From positions 1 to 64,000 of the forward strand of contig DAOQVR010000017.1 in the NCBI GenBank assembly GCA_035341665.1: DNA of 64,000 nt. The letters run 5' to 3'. Position 1 is the stretch's first letter. Each line of letters starts with the position of its first letter. The notes under the pieces are model-generated. The model was not told where the DNA came from. It saw only the letters and a program-made list of their open reading frames with translations, and searched no databases. Made by a program: the position numbers and the translations under genes. The DNA is from DAOQVR01 sp035341665. Its GTDB lineage: Bacteria; Chloroflexota; Anaerolineae; JAAYZQ01. Of the stretch, positions 16,225 to 24,035 are shown piece after piece.

Positions 16225-16298
16225 GCAATGCACAAGGCGGAATGCACAGGGCGAAACTGACCCAAGTGCATTGAGAATCGCGCATTGAGCATTGAGAG
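16225..16298. repeat. Palindromic spacer repeat, copy 9 (rplQ-truA)
   Basis: Left words GCAATGCACAAG and GAATGCACAG; right words AAGTGCATTGAG and GCGCATTGAGCATTGAG. The right arm runs into the truA coding start, so this copy has become part of the gene's 5' end. Confidence 0.7.
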
Positions 16299-17076
16299 AC
16301 GAGTCTGGGCTAGGGTCGAATACGACGGGACCGACTTCTACGGCTTCCAGGTCCAGGCACGCGAACGGACAGTTCAAGGAGAGATCGAAAGGGCAATCCG
16401 AGCGGTAACAGGGCACGCGGCGCGAGTGGTGGGCGCCGGCCGGACAGACCGGGGAGTTCACGCTCAGGGACAGGTGATTGCATTCACTGCCAACTGGAAG
16501 CATGGCTTGCCGGCTCTCCAAGGTGCCCTGAATGCGACGTTGGCGCCGGATGTGGCTATACTGGCGCTGGGACCGGCCGCCGAGGAGTTCCATCCTCGCT
16601 TTTCCGCCCGGAGCCGTACCTATCGATACTCGGTAGCAAACCGGCCATGCCGGCTGGCGCTGGAGAGAAGACATGCGTGGCATGTGGCGACGCGGCTGGA
16701 TCACGATCGGATGTCCGCCGCGGGCCGGTGCTTGGTAGGGAAGAAAGACTTCTCGACCTTCGGACGGCCACTGCACGGAGACAACACGCTCCGCACCGTC
16801 TTTCGGGCGGAGTGGGAGTGCCCGGCAGGAACTGGACGCTCGCAGGAAGGCAAGCTCTTGGTCTTTGAGATAGAAGCCGATGCCTTTCTCTACCGCATGG
16901 TGCGAAGCGTTGTCGGGACGCTCGTTCGGGTGGGCCTCGGCGAGCTGACTGCTCAAGAGTTTGAGGGCCTGCTACGGGCCAGAGACCGGAGTCAGATCCG
17001 GTTGGTAGCGCCCGCTCAAGGGCTGTGCCTTGCGCGGGTGGATTATGATGCGACGTTTCAAGGAGTTGTGCAGTGA
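16285..17076 (+). CDS. truA: tRNA pseudouridine(38-40) synthase
   Basis: TruA converts U38-U40 of tRNA anticodon arms to pseudouridine. The 263-aa product has VEYDGTDFYGFQ near the start, the catalytic aspartate motif GAGRTDRGVHAQGQV and FHPRFSARSRTYRY. The only start before the conserved segment is TTG 16285, inside the right arm of the spacer repeat; the SD is unclear. The stop overlaps rplM (GTGA). Confidence 0.93.
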   Translation: MSIERRVWARVEYDGTDFYGFQVQARERTVQGEIERAIRAVTGHAARVVGAGRTDRGVHAQGQVIAFTANWKHGLPALQGALNATLAPDVAILALGPAAEEFHPRFSARSRTYRYSVANRPCRLALERRHAWHVATRLDHDRMSAAGRCLVGKKDFSTFGRPLHGDNTLRTVFRAEWECPAGTGRSQEGKLLVFEIEADAFLYRMVRSVVGTLVRVGLGELTAQEFEGLLRARDRSQIRLVAPAQGLCLARVDYDATFQGVVQ

Positions 17077-17522
17077 GGACTTTTACCGAGAAAACAGCAG
17101 ACATCAAACAGGCGTGGTATGTGGTCGATGCTCAGGGTCAGACCCTCGGGCGGCTTGCGGCACGCATTGCCCCTATCCTGAAGGGCAAACACAAGCCGAC
17201 CTATACCCCGCACCTGGACTGCGGCGATTTCGTCATCGTCATCAACGCCGAGAAGCTGCGGGTGACCGGACGCAAGCTCGATCAGAAGCAGTACCACCGG
17301 CATTCCGAGTATCCTGGAGGGCTGACCACCATCAGCTTGCGGGATCAGTTGGAACGGCACCCTGAGCGGGTGCTGGAGGCGGCCGTACGCGGCATGCTGC
17401 CCAAGAACAGGCTGGGCCGTAGGATGTTCAAGAAGCTCAAGGTGTATGCCGGCGGTTCACATCCTCACCAGGCCCAACAGCCCAAACCGCTAGACTTTGG
17501 GGAGAGAGACAATGTCGGATGA
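17073..17522 (+). CDS. rplM: 50S ribosomal protein L13
   Basis: L13 is an early large-subunit assembly protein. The 149-aa product has WYVVDAQGQTLGRLAARIA, KHKPTYTPHLDCGDFVIVINA and GMLPKNRLGRRMFKKLKVY. GTG 17073 overlaps the truA stop. It overlaps rpsI by 11 nt; L13-S9 pairing is nearly universal. Confidence 0.97.
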   Translation: MRTFTEKTADIKQAWYVVDAQGQTLGRLAARIAPILKGKHKPTYTPHLDCGDFVIVINAEKLRVTGRKLDQKQYHRHSEYPGGLTTISLRDQLERHPERVLEAAVRGMLPKNRLGRRMFKKLKVYAGGSHPHQAQQPKPLDFGERDNVG

Positions 17523-17910
17523 GGTTCGTTTCTACGAAGGTGTTGGCCGCCGCAAGCGCGCGATCGCCCGCGTGCGCCTGTACCCTGGCGATGGCCAGAT
17601 CGTGGTCAATGAAAAGCCCCTCAAGGAGCATTTCGGTCGCGCTCAGGACTGGATGGCTGTCGCAGCACCGCTCAAGCTGACCAGCACAGAGGCAAGCTTC
17701 AACGTCTCGGTTCAGGTCAGCGGAGGCGGTGTGACCGGTCAGGCAGAGGCCATCCGGCACGGCGTGGCTCGCGCGCTTCTGCTGGCCCAGCCTGAGTTGC
17801 GGCTCGCCCTGCGCCGGGCTGGCTTCCTCACACGTGATCCTCGCGAGAAGGAACGCAAGAAGCCGGGTCTCAAGCGTGCAAGAAAGGCGCCGCAGTACAC
17901 CAAGCGCTAG
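17512..17910 (+). CDS. rpsI: 30S ribosomal protein S9
   Basis: S9 has a C-terminal tail that reaches the P-site tRNA; that tail is intact here as RKAPQYTKR. The 132-aa protein has GVGRRKRAIARVRLYPGDG and RHGVARALL. ATG 17512 overlaps the rplM end; GGGGAGAGAG at 17499-17508 gives the SD. It is the last gene of the ribosomal cluster; a 321-bp gap follows. Confidence 0.97.
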   Translation: MSDEVRFYEGVGRRKRAIARVRLYPGDGQIVVNEKPLKEHFGRAQDWMAVAAPLKLTSTEASFNVSVQVSGGGVTGQAEAIRHGVARALLLAQPELRLALRRAGFLTRDPREKERKKPGLKRARKAPQYTKR

Positions 17911-18027
17911 CGCTCCCTACACGCCGACTTTCCTGGTGCAGCGAGGACACTCGGCCCCGTACTACCTGTAGCAGGTCTGGGTGGCTGGGCTGCAGTCTAC
18001 GGCGCACCACATGTTGGCAGAATAGCC

Positions 18028-18062
18028 AAGACCCCTGTTTTCCATGAGGAAACAGGGGTCTT
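18028..18062 (+). terminator. Terminator hairpin after the ribosomal cluster
   Basis: AAGACCCCTGTTTTCC pairs with GGAAACAGGGGTCTT across an ATGA loop (15 pairs with one bulged T). It lies 118 nt after rpsI. The right arm ends with TT but no long U-tract follows, so efficiency is uncertain. 17911-18027 shows no other signal. Confidence 0.7.
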
Positions 18063-18115
18063 GCGTTCTCCAATGGGCCGCCGGCAAAACCGTGGGGCAT
18101 CTGCCCCTTCCGCAG

Positions 18116-18144
18116 TTGGCCCTGGACAAGTTGCGGGTTATACT
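18116..18144 (+). promoter_or_regulatory. Sigma70-type promoter of the 18.2-kb secreted-protein gene
   Basis: TTGGCC (18116-18121), 17-nt spacer, TATACT (18139-18144). The start codon at 18232 is 88 nt downstream. The same hexamer pair and spacing recur at 19112-19140. Confidence 0.6.
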
Positions 18145-18231
18145 CAGCACGGGAGTGAGCTTGGCAGGTGGCGTGCCGTCGCCCACGCCTTGGGCAGGCA
18201 CTGCCAGCCGATGAACTGGAGGAGGGTTTGC

Positions 18232-19035
18232 GTGAAGACTGGCAAGTCTTGGTGGCACTGGCACTTGGGCAGGTTTGTGATCCTCCTTCTGCTCGCGCTT
18301 GCGCTCTTGGGACTCGTCTGGCCGGCTGCGGCGCAGCTGCCTGCGCCCTCGACCTCTTCGCCGGCTGCGCCGGTCGAGCTCCAGCCCGGGAAGCTGCCGG
18401 CCAAGCCACAGGTGAGAGCAGCCCTGGGCACGGAGGATGCCCTGCACAGCGGCCCTGATAGCCCCGTTCCTCCTCCCGACACCCCGTACCTCTACCTGCC
18501 CATGGTCTTTGCGGGCTACGGCCACGACGTGCTCGTGGCCGAGAGCTTCGAAGGCGCGGTCATTCCGCCAACCGACTGGGACCTGATCCCGACCAATCCT
18601 GTCTACACCTGGGAGATTTGGCCCTTTGTTCCGCCATTCCCGCCCCCGACCTACCCTGGACCCTTCGACGGCTCCTACTCAGCCGCCTGCGATACAGTCG
18701 GGCTGGTTCAGGACGAAGTGCTGTTGAGCCCGCCGTTCAAGAGCGCAACAGCCCAGCTCCAGTTCTACTCCTTTGGCGACGATTCCTTCTGGTATGATCA
18801 CAGCCTCAACGTCTGGGTGGTGGTCGGCGCGTGGGATGGGGTAGACGACGTCCTGGTCTACACGGCAAACGGTGATTGGATCGTAGATCCCAGCCACCAC
18901 TACCTTTGGTCCCCCAGTACGGTTGACCTGACGCCCTACCTGCAACAGGATACGCCGGTGCGCATTGCATTCCAGTACGAAGCCGGTGACGATGGGGATC
19001 TGGTCGGGCTCGACGCGATCCTCATTACTCGCTAG
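18232..19035 (+). CDS. Secreted protein with adhesin-like (choice-of-anchor J) domain
   Basis: The 267-aa product has a signal sequence: positive start, then a hydrophobic stretch (FVILLLLALALLGLVWPAAA, about residues 13-32). A Pro/Ala-rich linker follows to about 85, then a beta-sandwich-like region from ESFEGAVIPPTDWDLI to GLDAILITR, which resembles cleaved-adhesin/choice-of-anchor J domains. Function is unknown; it probably binds or coats something outside the cell. GTG 18232 is preferred because GGAGGAGG at 18218-18225 gives ideal spacing; ATG 18211 is an alternative. It is monocistronic between two hairpins. Confidence 0.75.
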   Translation: MKTGKSWWHWHLGRFVILLLLALALLGLVWPAAAQLPAPSTSSPAAPVELQPGKLPAKPQVRAALGTEDALHSGPDSPVPPPDTPYLYLPMVFAGYGHDVLVAESFEGAVIPPTDWDLIPTNPVYTWEIWPFVPPFPPPTYPGPFDGSYSAACDTVGLVQDEVLLSPPFKSATAQLQFYSFGDDSFWYDHSLNVWVVVGAWDGVDDVLVYTANGDWIVDPSHHYLWSPSTVDLTPYLQQDTPVRIAFQYEAGDDGDLVGLDAILITR

Positions 19036-19064
19036 TTCCTTCAGGTAGGCGAGCCCTCGTCGCG

Positions 19065-19090
19065 GGGCGGCCGTCGCCGCATGGCCGCCC
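19065..19090 (+). terminator. Hairpin after the secreted-protein gene
   Basis: GGGCGGCC (19065-19072) / GGCCGCCC (19083-19090) with a 10-nt loop, 30 nt after the stop. No U-tract. Confidence 0.5.
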
Positions 19091-19111
19091 TGCCACACTC
19101 CCCGGCCGGTC

Positions 19112-19140
19112 TTGGCCCTTCGGTCGCCTTGTGCTATACT
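19112..19140 (+). promoter_or_regulatory. Promoter of the amidohydrolase-thpR unit
   Basis: TTGGCC, 17 nt, TATACT, preceded by TGC so the -10 is extended. Start codon GTG 19159 is 18 nt after the -10, so the leader is only about 12 nt and holds the SD. Confidence 0.65.
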
Positions 19141-19158
19141 TCCGTACGGAGACAGAGG

Positions 19159-20037
19159 GTGATCATCGACTTTCACACGCACGTCACGGCGCCGGACATC
19201 ATCGCGCGGCGCGACGAGCACTGTGTGCGTGATGCTTGGTTCCGCGACCTCTACGCCAACCCCCAAGCTCGCCTGGCTACAGCCGACGATCTGATCGCCG
19301 CCATGGATCGCGCCTCCGTGGACCATGCAGTAACCTTTGGCTTTGGTTGGTGCGACATGGATCTCTGCCGGCGCGACAACGACTATGTCATGGAATCTGT
19401 CGCGCGCTTCCCCGATCGGCTCACCGGATTCGCCGTAGTCAACCCCATCGCGGGAGATGAGGCAGTCCGCGAGCTGCAGCGCTGTGTGTCCTTTGGCCTG
19501 CGCGGCGTTGGCGAGTTGATGCCCGATGGCCAGGGCTTTCGCCTGGACGACAAGGGAACCATGGCGCCGATCATGGAGTTCGCCCTTGAGCGTCGGATGC
19601 CGCTCCTGGTCCACTGCAGCGAGCCGGTGGGCCATCTCTACCCCGGAAAGGGTACGGTGACACCCGGAGTCGTGGTCAGCTTCGCCCGGCACTTCCCGGA
19701 GGCAACACTCATCTGCGCCCACTGGGGAGGCGGAGCCATCTTCTACGAGCTCATGCCTGAGGTCGCCGCGCTGATGCGCAACGTCTACTACGACACGGCG
19801 GCCTCTCCCTACCTGTATCGCGACGACATCTTCGAGCTTGCAGCGCGCCATTTCCCATGCAAGGTGCTATTTGCGACGGATTATCCCCTGATCACGCCTC
19901 AGCGCATGATCGAGCACATGGGGAGATCTGGGCTATCCGGCCCTGCGTTTCAGGAGATACTGGGAGGCAACGCCCGGCGGCTCTTGTCCGCCCAAAGGGA
20001 TTCGAATGCAGACGTTGCGGACGTTCGTAGCAATTGA
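19159..20037 (+). CDS. Amidohydrolase family 2 (metal-dependent hydrolase)
   Basis: A TIM-barrel hydrolase or decarboxylase of the ACMSD-like family; substrate unknown. The 292-aa product starts IIDFHTHVTAPD with the HxH metal site, then VHCSEP, ICAHWGGG and FATDYPLI, giving further His and Asp ligands. GTG 19159 sits after GGAGACAGAGG. The last 32 nt overlap thpR, so the two are likely co-translated. Confidence 0.85.
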   Translation: MIIDFHTHVTAPDIIARRDEHCVRDAWFRDLYANPQARLATADDLIAAMDRASVDHAVTFGFGWCDMDLCRRDNDYVMESVARFPDRLTGFAVVNPIAGDEAVRELQRCVSFGLRGVGELMPDGQGFRLDDKGTMAPIMEFALERRMPLLVHCSEPVGHLYPGKGTVTPGVVVSFARHFPEATLICAHWGGGAIFYELMPEVAALMRNVYYDTAASPYLYRDDIFELAARHFPCKVLFATDYPLITPQRMIEHMGRSGLSGPAFQEILGGNARRLLSAQRDSNADVADVRSN

Positions 20038-20590
20038 GCTGGACGGCAGCCTCAGGGCCACGCTGCGCCAGGTCCAGGATCGGTTGGCTGGGCAGGTTGC
20101 GGCGCGGATTGTCCGATGGGTGAACGTCGAAGGCATTCACCTAACCCTCAAGTTCTTGGGCGATACGCCGGTGGACAAGGTCGAGGCCATTCAGGCAGGC
20201 CTCGATAGGGCAGCCTCCGGCACGGCGGCGTTCCGGTTGGCGGTGAGGGGACTGGGCTGCTTCCCGAATCATCACCAGCCGCGCGTCGTATGGGCGGGTG
20301 TCGAGGAGCCCCTAGGTCTTCTCTCAAGCCTGCAAAAGTCAATCGAGGCTCAGGTGAGCCCCTTGGGTTTCCCCGCTGAGCGCCGAGCCTTCAGCCCACA
20401 CCTGACGCTGGGGCGCGTTCATCAACATGCGTCTCGCGCAGAAGCGAAGAGCATCGGCGATGCCGTCGCTGGGAGTGCCTTCGAAGCGCTCGGTGAGATG
20501 CTGGTCACGGCGGTAGCCTTCATACAGAGCGATCTCACGCCGAGAGGCGCGGTCTATACCAGGCTCTTTGAAGCCAAGCTGAATCTCTAG
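20006..20590 (+). CDS. thpR: RNA 2',3'-cyclic phosphodiesterase
   Basis: 2H-phosphoesterase that opens 2',3'-cyclic phosphates of RNA. Both HxTx motifs are present: HLTLKFLG (about residues 46-53) and HLTLGR (about 131-136). The 194-aa length is typical. The start overlaps the preceding amidohydrolase. Confidence 0.93.
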   Translation: MQTLRTFVAIELDGSLRATLRQVQDRLAGQVAARIVRWVNVEGIHLTLKFLGDTPVDKVEAIQAGLDRAASGTAAFRLAVRGLGCFPNHHQPRVVWAGVEEPLGLLSSLQKSIEAQVSPLGFPAERRAFSPHLTLGRVHQHASRAEAKSIGDAVAGSAFEALGEMLVTAVAFIQSDLTPRGAVYTRLFEAKLNL

Positions 20591-20659
20591 GCGATTCTCG
20601 GGCGGGGTTCATGGGCCATGGCACGATGAGCCCTGCAGTCGTAGGAAGGGAGCTGGGTA

Positions 20660-21772
20660 GTGGAGGATCTCAGGCGTCATTTCGGGGAGCTGAAGCTGAT
20701 CTCGGGCAACGCCAACCTAAGCCTCGCGCGCAAGATCGCGTACGAGCTGGACAAGCCATTGGAGAATGCGAACATCGGCCGTTTTGAAGATGGTGAGGTC
20801 CAGGTAGACCTCGATTGCGTCGTGCGCGGCTGTGACGTCTTCATCATTCAGCCCATCTGCCAGTCTCATGCCGGCCCCCAGAACAGACCTTGCCTTGCTG
20901 CAGGGGCGCCGGGCGGCGGAGAGCCTGAGGTATGCACCTATCAGTCGGTCAACGACAACCTGATGGAGCTGCTGGTGATGATCGACGCTGCCCGCCGCGC
21001 GTCGGCCGGCCGCGTCACCGCGGTGGTTCCCTACATGGCCTACGCAAAGCAAGAGAAGAAAAAGCGAGCGCACGAGCCCATCACCGCAAAGTTGGTCGCC
21101 AATCTGATCACCCAGGCTGGCGCCGACCGGCTTCTGACCATGGACCTTCACACCCCCGCCATCGAGGGTTTCTTCGACATTCCGGTCGACCACATGCGCA
21201 TGGCGCTGCGTATGGCGGCCTACTTCCGCAAGGACCTCGGCCTGGAGGAGGCGGTCGTCGTATCCCCGGACGCCGGGGGCGTCGCTCGGGCAACCGAGTT
21301 TCGCGACAGCTTGAAGACGGACCAGCTCGCGATCGCCAGGGATGAGATGGCCATCGCATTCAAGCGCCGGACGGCCAAGCGCGAGCCCACGTTCATTGAC
21401 ATGGTGGGTGACGTAGCCGGCCGGCCTGCGGTGATCTTTGATGACATGATCCAGTCAGGAGGCACGCTCCTGCAGGTAGTGGACCGGCTGAAGGAGAGGG
21501 GAGCCACCGATGTGCACGCGGCAGCCGTCCACGCCGATTTCACAGTGGGCGCCCTGGAGAGGATCCAGAGCCATCCCGATCTCAAGACCCTCATCTTGTC
21601 CGACACGACGGCGACGGCGTTCGAGTCCGAATGGGGAAAGGTCAAGATAGTGACCTCAGCTCGTATCCTTGCCCAGGCCATCTGGCGTGTCCACACCCAG
21701 CAAAGTGTCGGATGGATCTTCGACACACTGCGTGACCGGGGAGAGTTGCCGTCCTTGATGCAAGAAGCCTAG
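20660..21772 (+). CDS. prs: Ribose-phosphate pyrophosphokinase with an internal insertion
   Basis: Makes PRPP from ribose 5-phosphate and ATP for nucleotide, His and Trp synthesis. The 370-aa product has SGNANLSLARKIA, GRFEDGEVQV, VNDNLMELLVMIDA, AHEPITAKLVANL, MDLHTPAIEGFFDIPVDH, SPDAGGVARA and the PRPP loop DDMIQSGGTL. Residues about 67-95 (20858-20944) are a Gly/Pro/Cys-rich insertion between FIIQP and VNDN, where the family normally has 3-5 residues. ARQDRK is replaced by AKQEKK. GTG 20660 follows GGAAGGGAG. It is longer than the usual 310-320 aa. Confidence 0.88.
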   Translation: MEDLRRHFGELKLISGNANLSLARKIAYELDKPLENANIGRFEDGEVQVDLDCVVRGCDVFIIQPICQSHAGPQNRPCLAAGAPGGGEPEVCTYQSVNDNLMELLVMIDAARRASAGRVTAVVPYMAYAKQEKKKRAHEPITAKLVANLITQAGADRLLTMDLHTPAIEGFFDIPVDHMRMALRMAAYFRKDLGLEEAVVVSPDAGGVARATEFRDSLKTDQLAIARDEMAIAFKRRTAKREPTFIDMVGDVAGRPAVIFDDMIQSGGTLLQVVDRLKERGATDVHAAAVHADFTVGALERIQSHPDLKTLILSDTTATAFESEWGKVKIVTSARILAQAIWRVHTQQSVGWIFDTLRDRGELPSLMQEA

Positions 21773-21798
21773 GCGCCAGCCCTGGGCCTTCTCCCTGA

Positions 21799-23112
21799 TT
21801 AGTCTTCCTCTTCCGGAGTTGGCACTGCATGCCAGAGGAGTAGCAGCACCTTCAAAACCAGGAACAGGGCACCCACCAGCAGAATCGTGGTTGCCGCAAT
21901 GGCAGCCAACCCGACCAGTTGTGCGTTGATCTGGCCGGGCCAGTCGGCGGCATAGCCTTGCGCCGGGAACAACCCGGTGACTCCCTGGCCAACCGTGCCT
22001 CGATAGGAGCCACTCCCTGTGCCATTCCAGCCAAGGCCGGCGAGCCCATCGCCAAAGACGCCCGGCGCAAGCCCACCCAGCACGCCGCCCAGCACGCCGG
22101 CTGAGATTGCGCCGATGGGATCTTCGATGCGCAGTACCTTGTGCAGCAGGAAGCCTGTCAGAGGCACCAACAGGCCAGCAGCGACGCCGGTGGCCAGGGC
22201 GGCCCATGGTGCGACAAACGGAGAAGCAGCTGCAAGGGCGATCACTGCGGTTACGGCGCCGCGCGCGGCGGCCAAGGAGTCGGCTGCCCCCGCTGTGAAC
22301 CATGTGTAGAGACACGGCAACAGCGCGCCGCCGGCGGCTGCCAATGCCACATTCACCGCTGCTCGGGTGCTCGCCAGCTCGGTGTGGCTGCGAGCGGGGT
22401 CGGCACCAACCATCGCCATGGCGCCGAGGGCGACCGCGCCGGCACCCAACATCGCCAGTACCGGCAGGTGCACTGGCGGGAGAGCGGGCACCTCGCCTTC
22501 CGCCAGCGGCGGCAGGCGCCGCCCAAAGACCACGACGCCCAGGAGCGAGGCCAGTCCGCCCACCAGGGCGGCCGTGCTCAACCCGGTGGCGTCGATGTAA
22601 CCGTGACCCATGCCCAGTGTCTCTCCAACGTGCATCAGCCAGCCGCCGCCCGAGGTCCAGTTGCCGACCAAGGGAAAGACCAACCCGCTGAGCAGGACAC
22701 CCGTCAGTGCAGCCATCCAGCCTGGCACCCTGTCCCGGAGAGTGAGTAGGGGCAGGGCGACAGCTGTGATGGCAGAGGGCAGTATGGCCAGGTAGAGGCC
22801 GAAGGCCGCTGGGGTCGCGCCATCTCCCTGCAGGAAAAAGCCGCGCAGCCCGAGCACGCCCCAGTCCAGCTTCAGCGGTGAGGCCCATTCCCAGACCAGG
22901 CCCTCCAGCCCGGGCACGGAGGACGTGAGACCGACGCCTCCAGAATGGAAGGCGAAGCCGCAGGCCCACAGGCTGACGGCGGCGATGGCAGCTGCTCCGA
23001 GACCCGCCACGGCCGATTTGGCCGGCCGGCGCCCCGCGAGCCCCGCTACCAGGACGAGCAATAGACCGTATGGCATTGACAGAGAAAGAACGGCGGACAG
23101 AGTGTTCGGCAT
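21799..23112 (-). CDS. Amt/Rh-family membrane protein lacking both pore histidines
   Basis: The 437-aa product has about eleven hydrophobic segments and lines up without gaps with Amt blocks: VFPLVGNWTSGGGWL, DATGLSTAALVGGLASLL (family DFAGSTVVHSVGG...), AAVNVALAAAGGAL, and EDPIGAISAGVLGGVLGGL (family DDPVGAVSVHGVGG...). The two pore histidines (H168 and H318 in E. coli AmtB) fall at Ala182 and Gly339. It may therefore be a sensor, a channel for another solute, or a degenerate paralogue. ATG 23112 follows AAGGA. It is convergent with prs (26 bp) and divergent from the Mut7-C gene. No glnK is nearby. Confidence 0.8.
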   Translation of the reverse strand: MPNTLSAVLSLSMPYGLLLVLVAGLAGRRPAKSAVAGLGAAAIAAVSLWACGFAFHSGGVGLTSSVPGLEGLVWEWASPLKLDWGVLGLRGFFLQGDGATPAAFGLYLAILPSAITAVALPLLTLRDRVPGWMAALTGVLLSGLVFPLVGNWTSGGGWLMHVGETLGMGHGYIDATGLSTAALVGGLASLLGVVVFGRRLPPLAEGEVPALPPVHLPVLAMLGAGAVALGAMAMVGADPARSHTELASTRAAVNVALAAAGGALLPCLYTWFTAGAADSLAAARGAVTAVIALAAASPFVAPWAALATGVAAGLLVPLTGFLLHKVLRIEDPIGAISAGVLGGVLGGLAPGVFGDGLAGLGWNGTGSGSYRGTVGQGVTGLFPAQGYAADWPGQINAQLVGLAAIAATTILLVGALFLVLKVLLLLWHAVPTPEEED

Positions 23113-23591
23113 CGAAATCGGTTCCTTGTAGGTTCGCCGTGGATGGCATGCTTGGCACACTTGCCAAGTGGCTGCGCATCCTCGGCTATGATACCCTCTT
23201 TAACCCGGCCTGGACCGATCACCAGCTGGCGCGCCTGGCGAGGTCTGAAGGTCGCGTGTTATTGACTCGCGACCGGGAGCTTTCCCGGCGGCGCGGGTTC
23301 GGCTCCCTCCTCATCACGAGTGAAAGCCTGGATGAACAGATTCGCCAGGTCTTGGAGACCGTCCCGGGCACCGGGGAGGCAGGCATCGATGCCTGCGGAC
23401 TTGCGTCGCGTTGCCCAGTGTGTAATGATGTGTTACAGGTGATCGACCGGGAGACGGCCTGTGCCCTGGTGCCGCCCTATGTGGCACAGACCCAGAAGTC
23501 GTTTTCGCAGTGCCCTGGCTGCCGGCGTGTCTATTGGCGCGGCACGCACTGGCAGCACATGCTGGAATACCTTGAACGGATTCGGCAATAG
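23070..23591 (+). CDS. Mut7-C family (PIN-like) RNase domain protein
   Basis: Mut7-C domains are predicted RNases of the PIN fold. The product has FAVDGMLGTLAKWLRILGYDT, RVLLTRDRELSRRRG with the expected acidic residues, then a four-Cys zinc ribbon (CPVC and CPGC) and the usual CRRVYWRGTHW ending. The start is uncertain: ATG 23070 overlaps the divergent Amt gene by 43 nt and lacks an SD; GTG 23139 would cut the first strand. The stop touches the SD of rsfS. Confidence 0.82.
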   Translation: MALTEKERRTECSASKSVPCRFAVDGMLGTLAKWLRILGYDTLFNPAWTDHQLARLARSEGRVLLTRDRELSRRRGFGSLLITSESLDEQIRQVLETVPGTGEAGIDACGLASRCPVCNDVLQVIDRETACALVPPYVAQTQKSFSQCPGCRRVYWRGTHWQHMLEYLERIRQ

Positions 23592-23595
23592 GAGG
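23590..23595 (+). promoter_or_regulatory. Perfect AGGAGG ribosome binding site that fixes a CTG start for rsfS
   Basis: AGGAGG at 23590-23595 is 8 nt before CTG 23604. The next standard start in frame, GTG 23634, has no SD and removes conserved residues. Confidence 0.75.
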
Positions 23596-23603
23596 AACCC
23601 GAA

Positions 23604-23948
23604 CTGGAGTCACTAGAGCTTGCCCATACGATTGTGGACGCAATCTCCGAGCGATTTGGCTCGGACATCGTGCTGCTCGATATGCAGCAGGTCTCCCTGC
23701 TGGCTGACTACTTTGTCCTCTGCAACGCCGGCAGCACACCCCAAGTCCGGGCCATTCAGGAAGAGATCGGGGCCCAGGCTGCCAAGGCGGGCACCCGCTG
23801 TCTGCACGTGGAAGGAGAGCCCGAATCGGGCTGGGTACTCCTGGACTATGGCTCGATAGTGGTTCATATTTTCGACCCGGAGCTCCGCGCCTACTATGAC
23901 CTTGAGGGCCTATGGAGCAAGGCCCGCCTAGTCGTTCGCATCCAATGA
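23604..23948 (+). CDS. rsfS: Ribosomal silencing factor RsfS, apparent CTG start
   Basis: RsfS binds L14 and blocks subunit joining during starvation. The 114-aa reading from CTG 23604 begins (L)ESLELAHTIVDAI, matching the usual MTSLELAKLIVEAL start of the family, and continues VLLDMQQVSLLADYFVL, GWVLLDYG, VVHIF and YYDLEGLW. There is no ATG, GTG or TTG before GTG 23634, which would lose ten conserved residues. It follows the Mut7-C gene by 12 nt. Confidence 0.88.
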   Translation: MESLELAHTIVDAISERFGSDIVLLDMQQVSLLADYFVLCNAGSTPQVRAIQEEIGAQAAKAGTRCLHVEGEPESGWVLLDYGSIVVHIFDPELRAYYDLEGLWSKARLVVRIQ

Positions 23949-24035
23949 GCCTGTACCAGTATACTTCGGTGAGAGCCGGCGAGCAAACGCGAGCTCTCTT
24001 GGTCCGCCGAATATCACATGCAAAGGAGTTGCGCA

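Noticed and set aside
5482..16298. CRISPR-like repeat array in the ribosomal spacers
   Set aside because: Elements are separated by genes, are variable in length, and there are no equal spacers or cas genes.
21656..23179. 507-codon minus-strand frame overlapping the Amt-like gene
   Set aside because: It is another frame of the same region; the Amt frame has family matches and SD, while this one reads as low-complexity Arg/Gly.
23960..23965. TATACT before the glutamine synthetase gene as a promoter
   Set aside because: No -35 at 16-18 nt and no extended -10; the nearest TTCGCA is 19 nt away.
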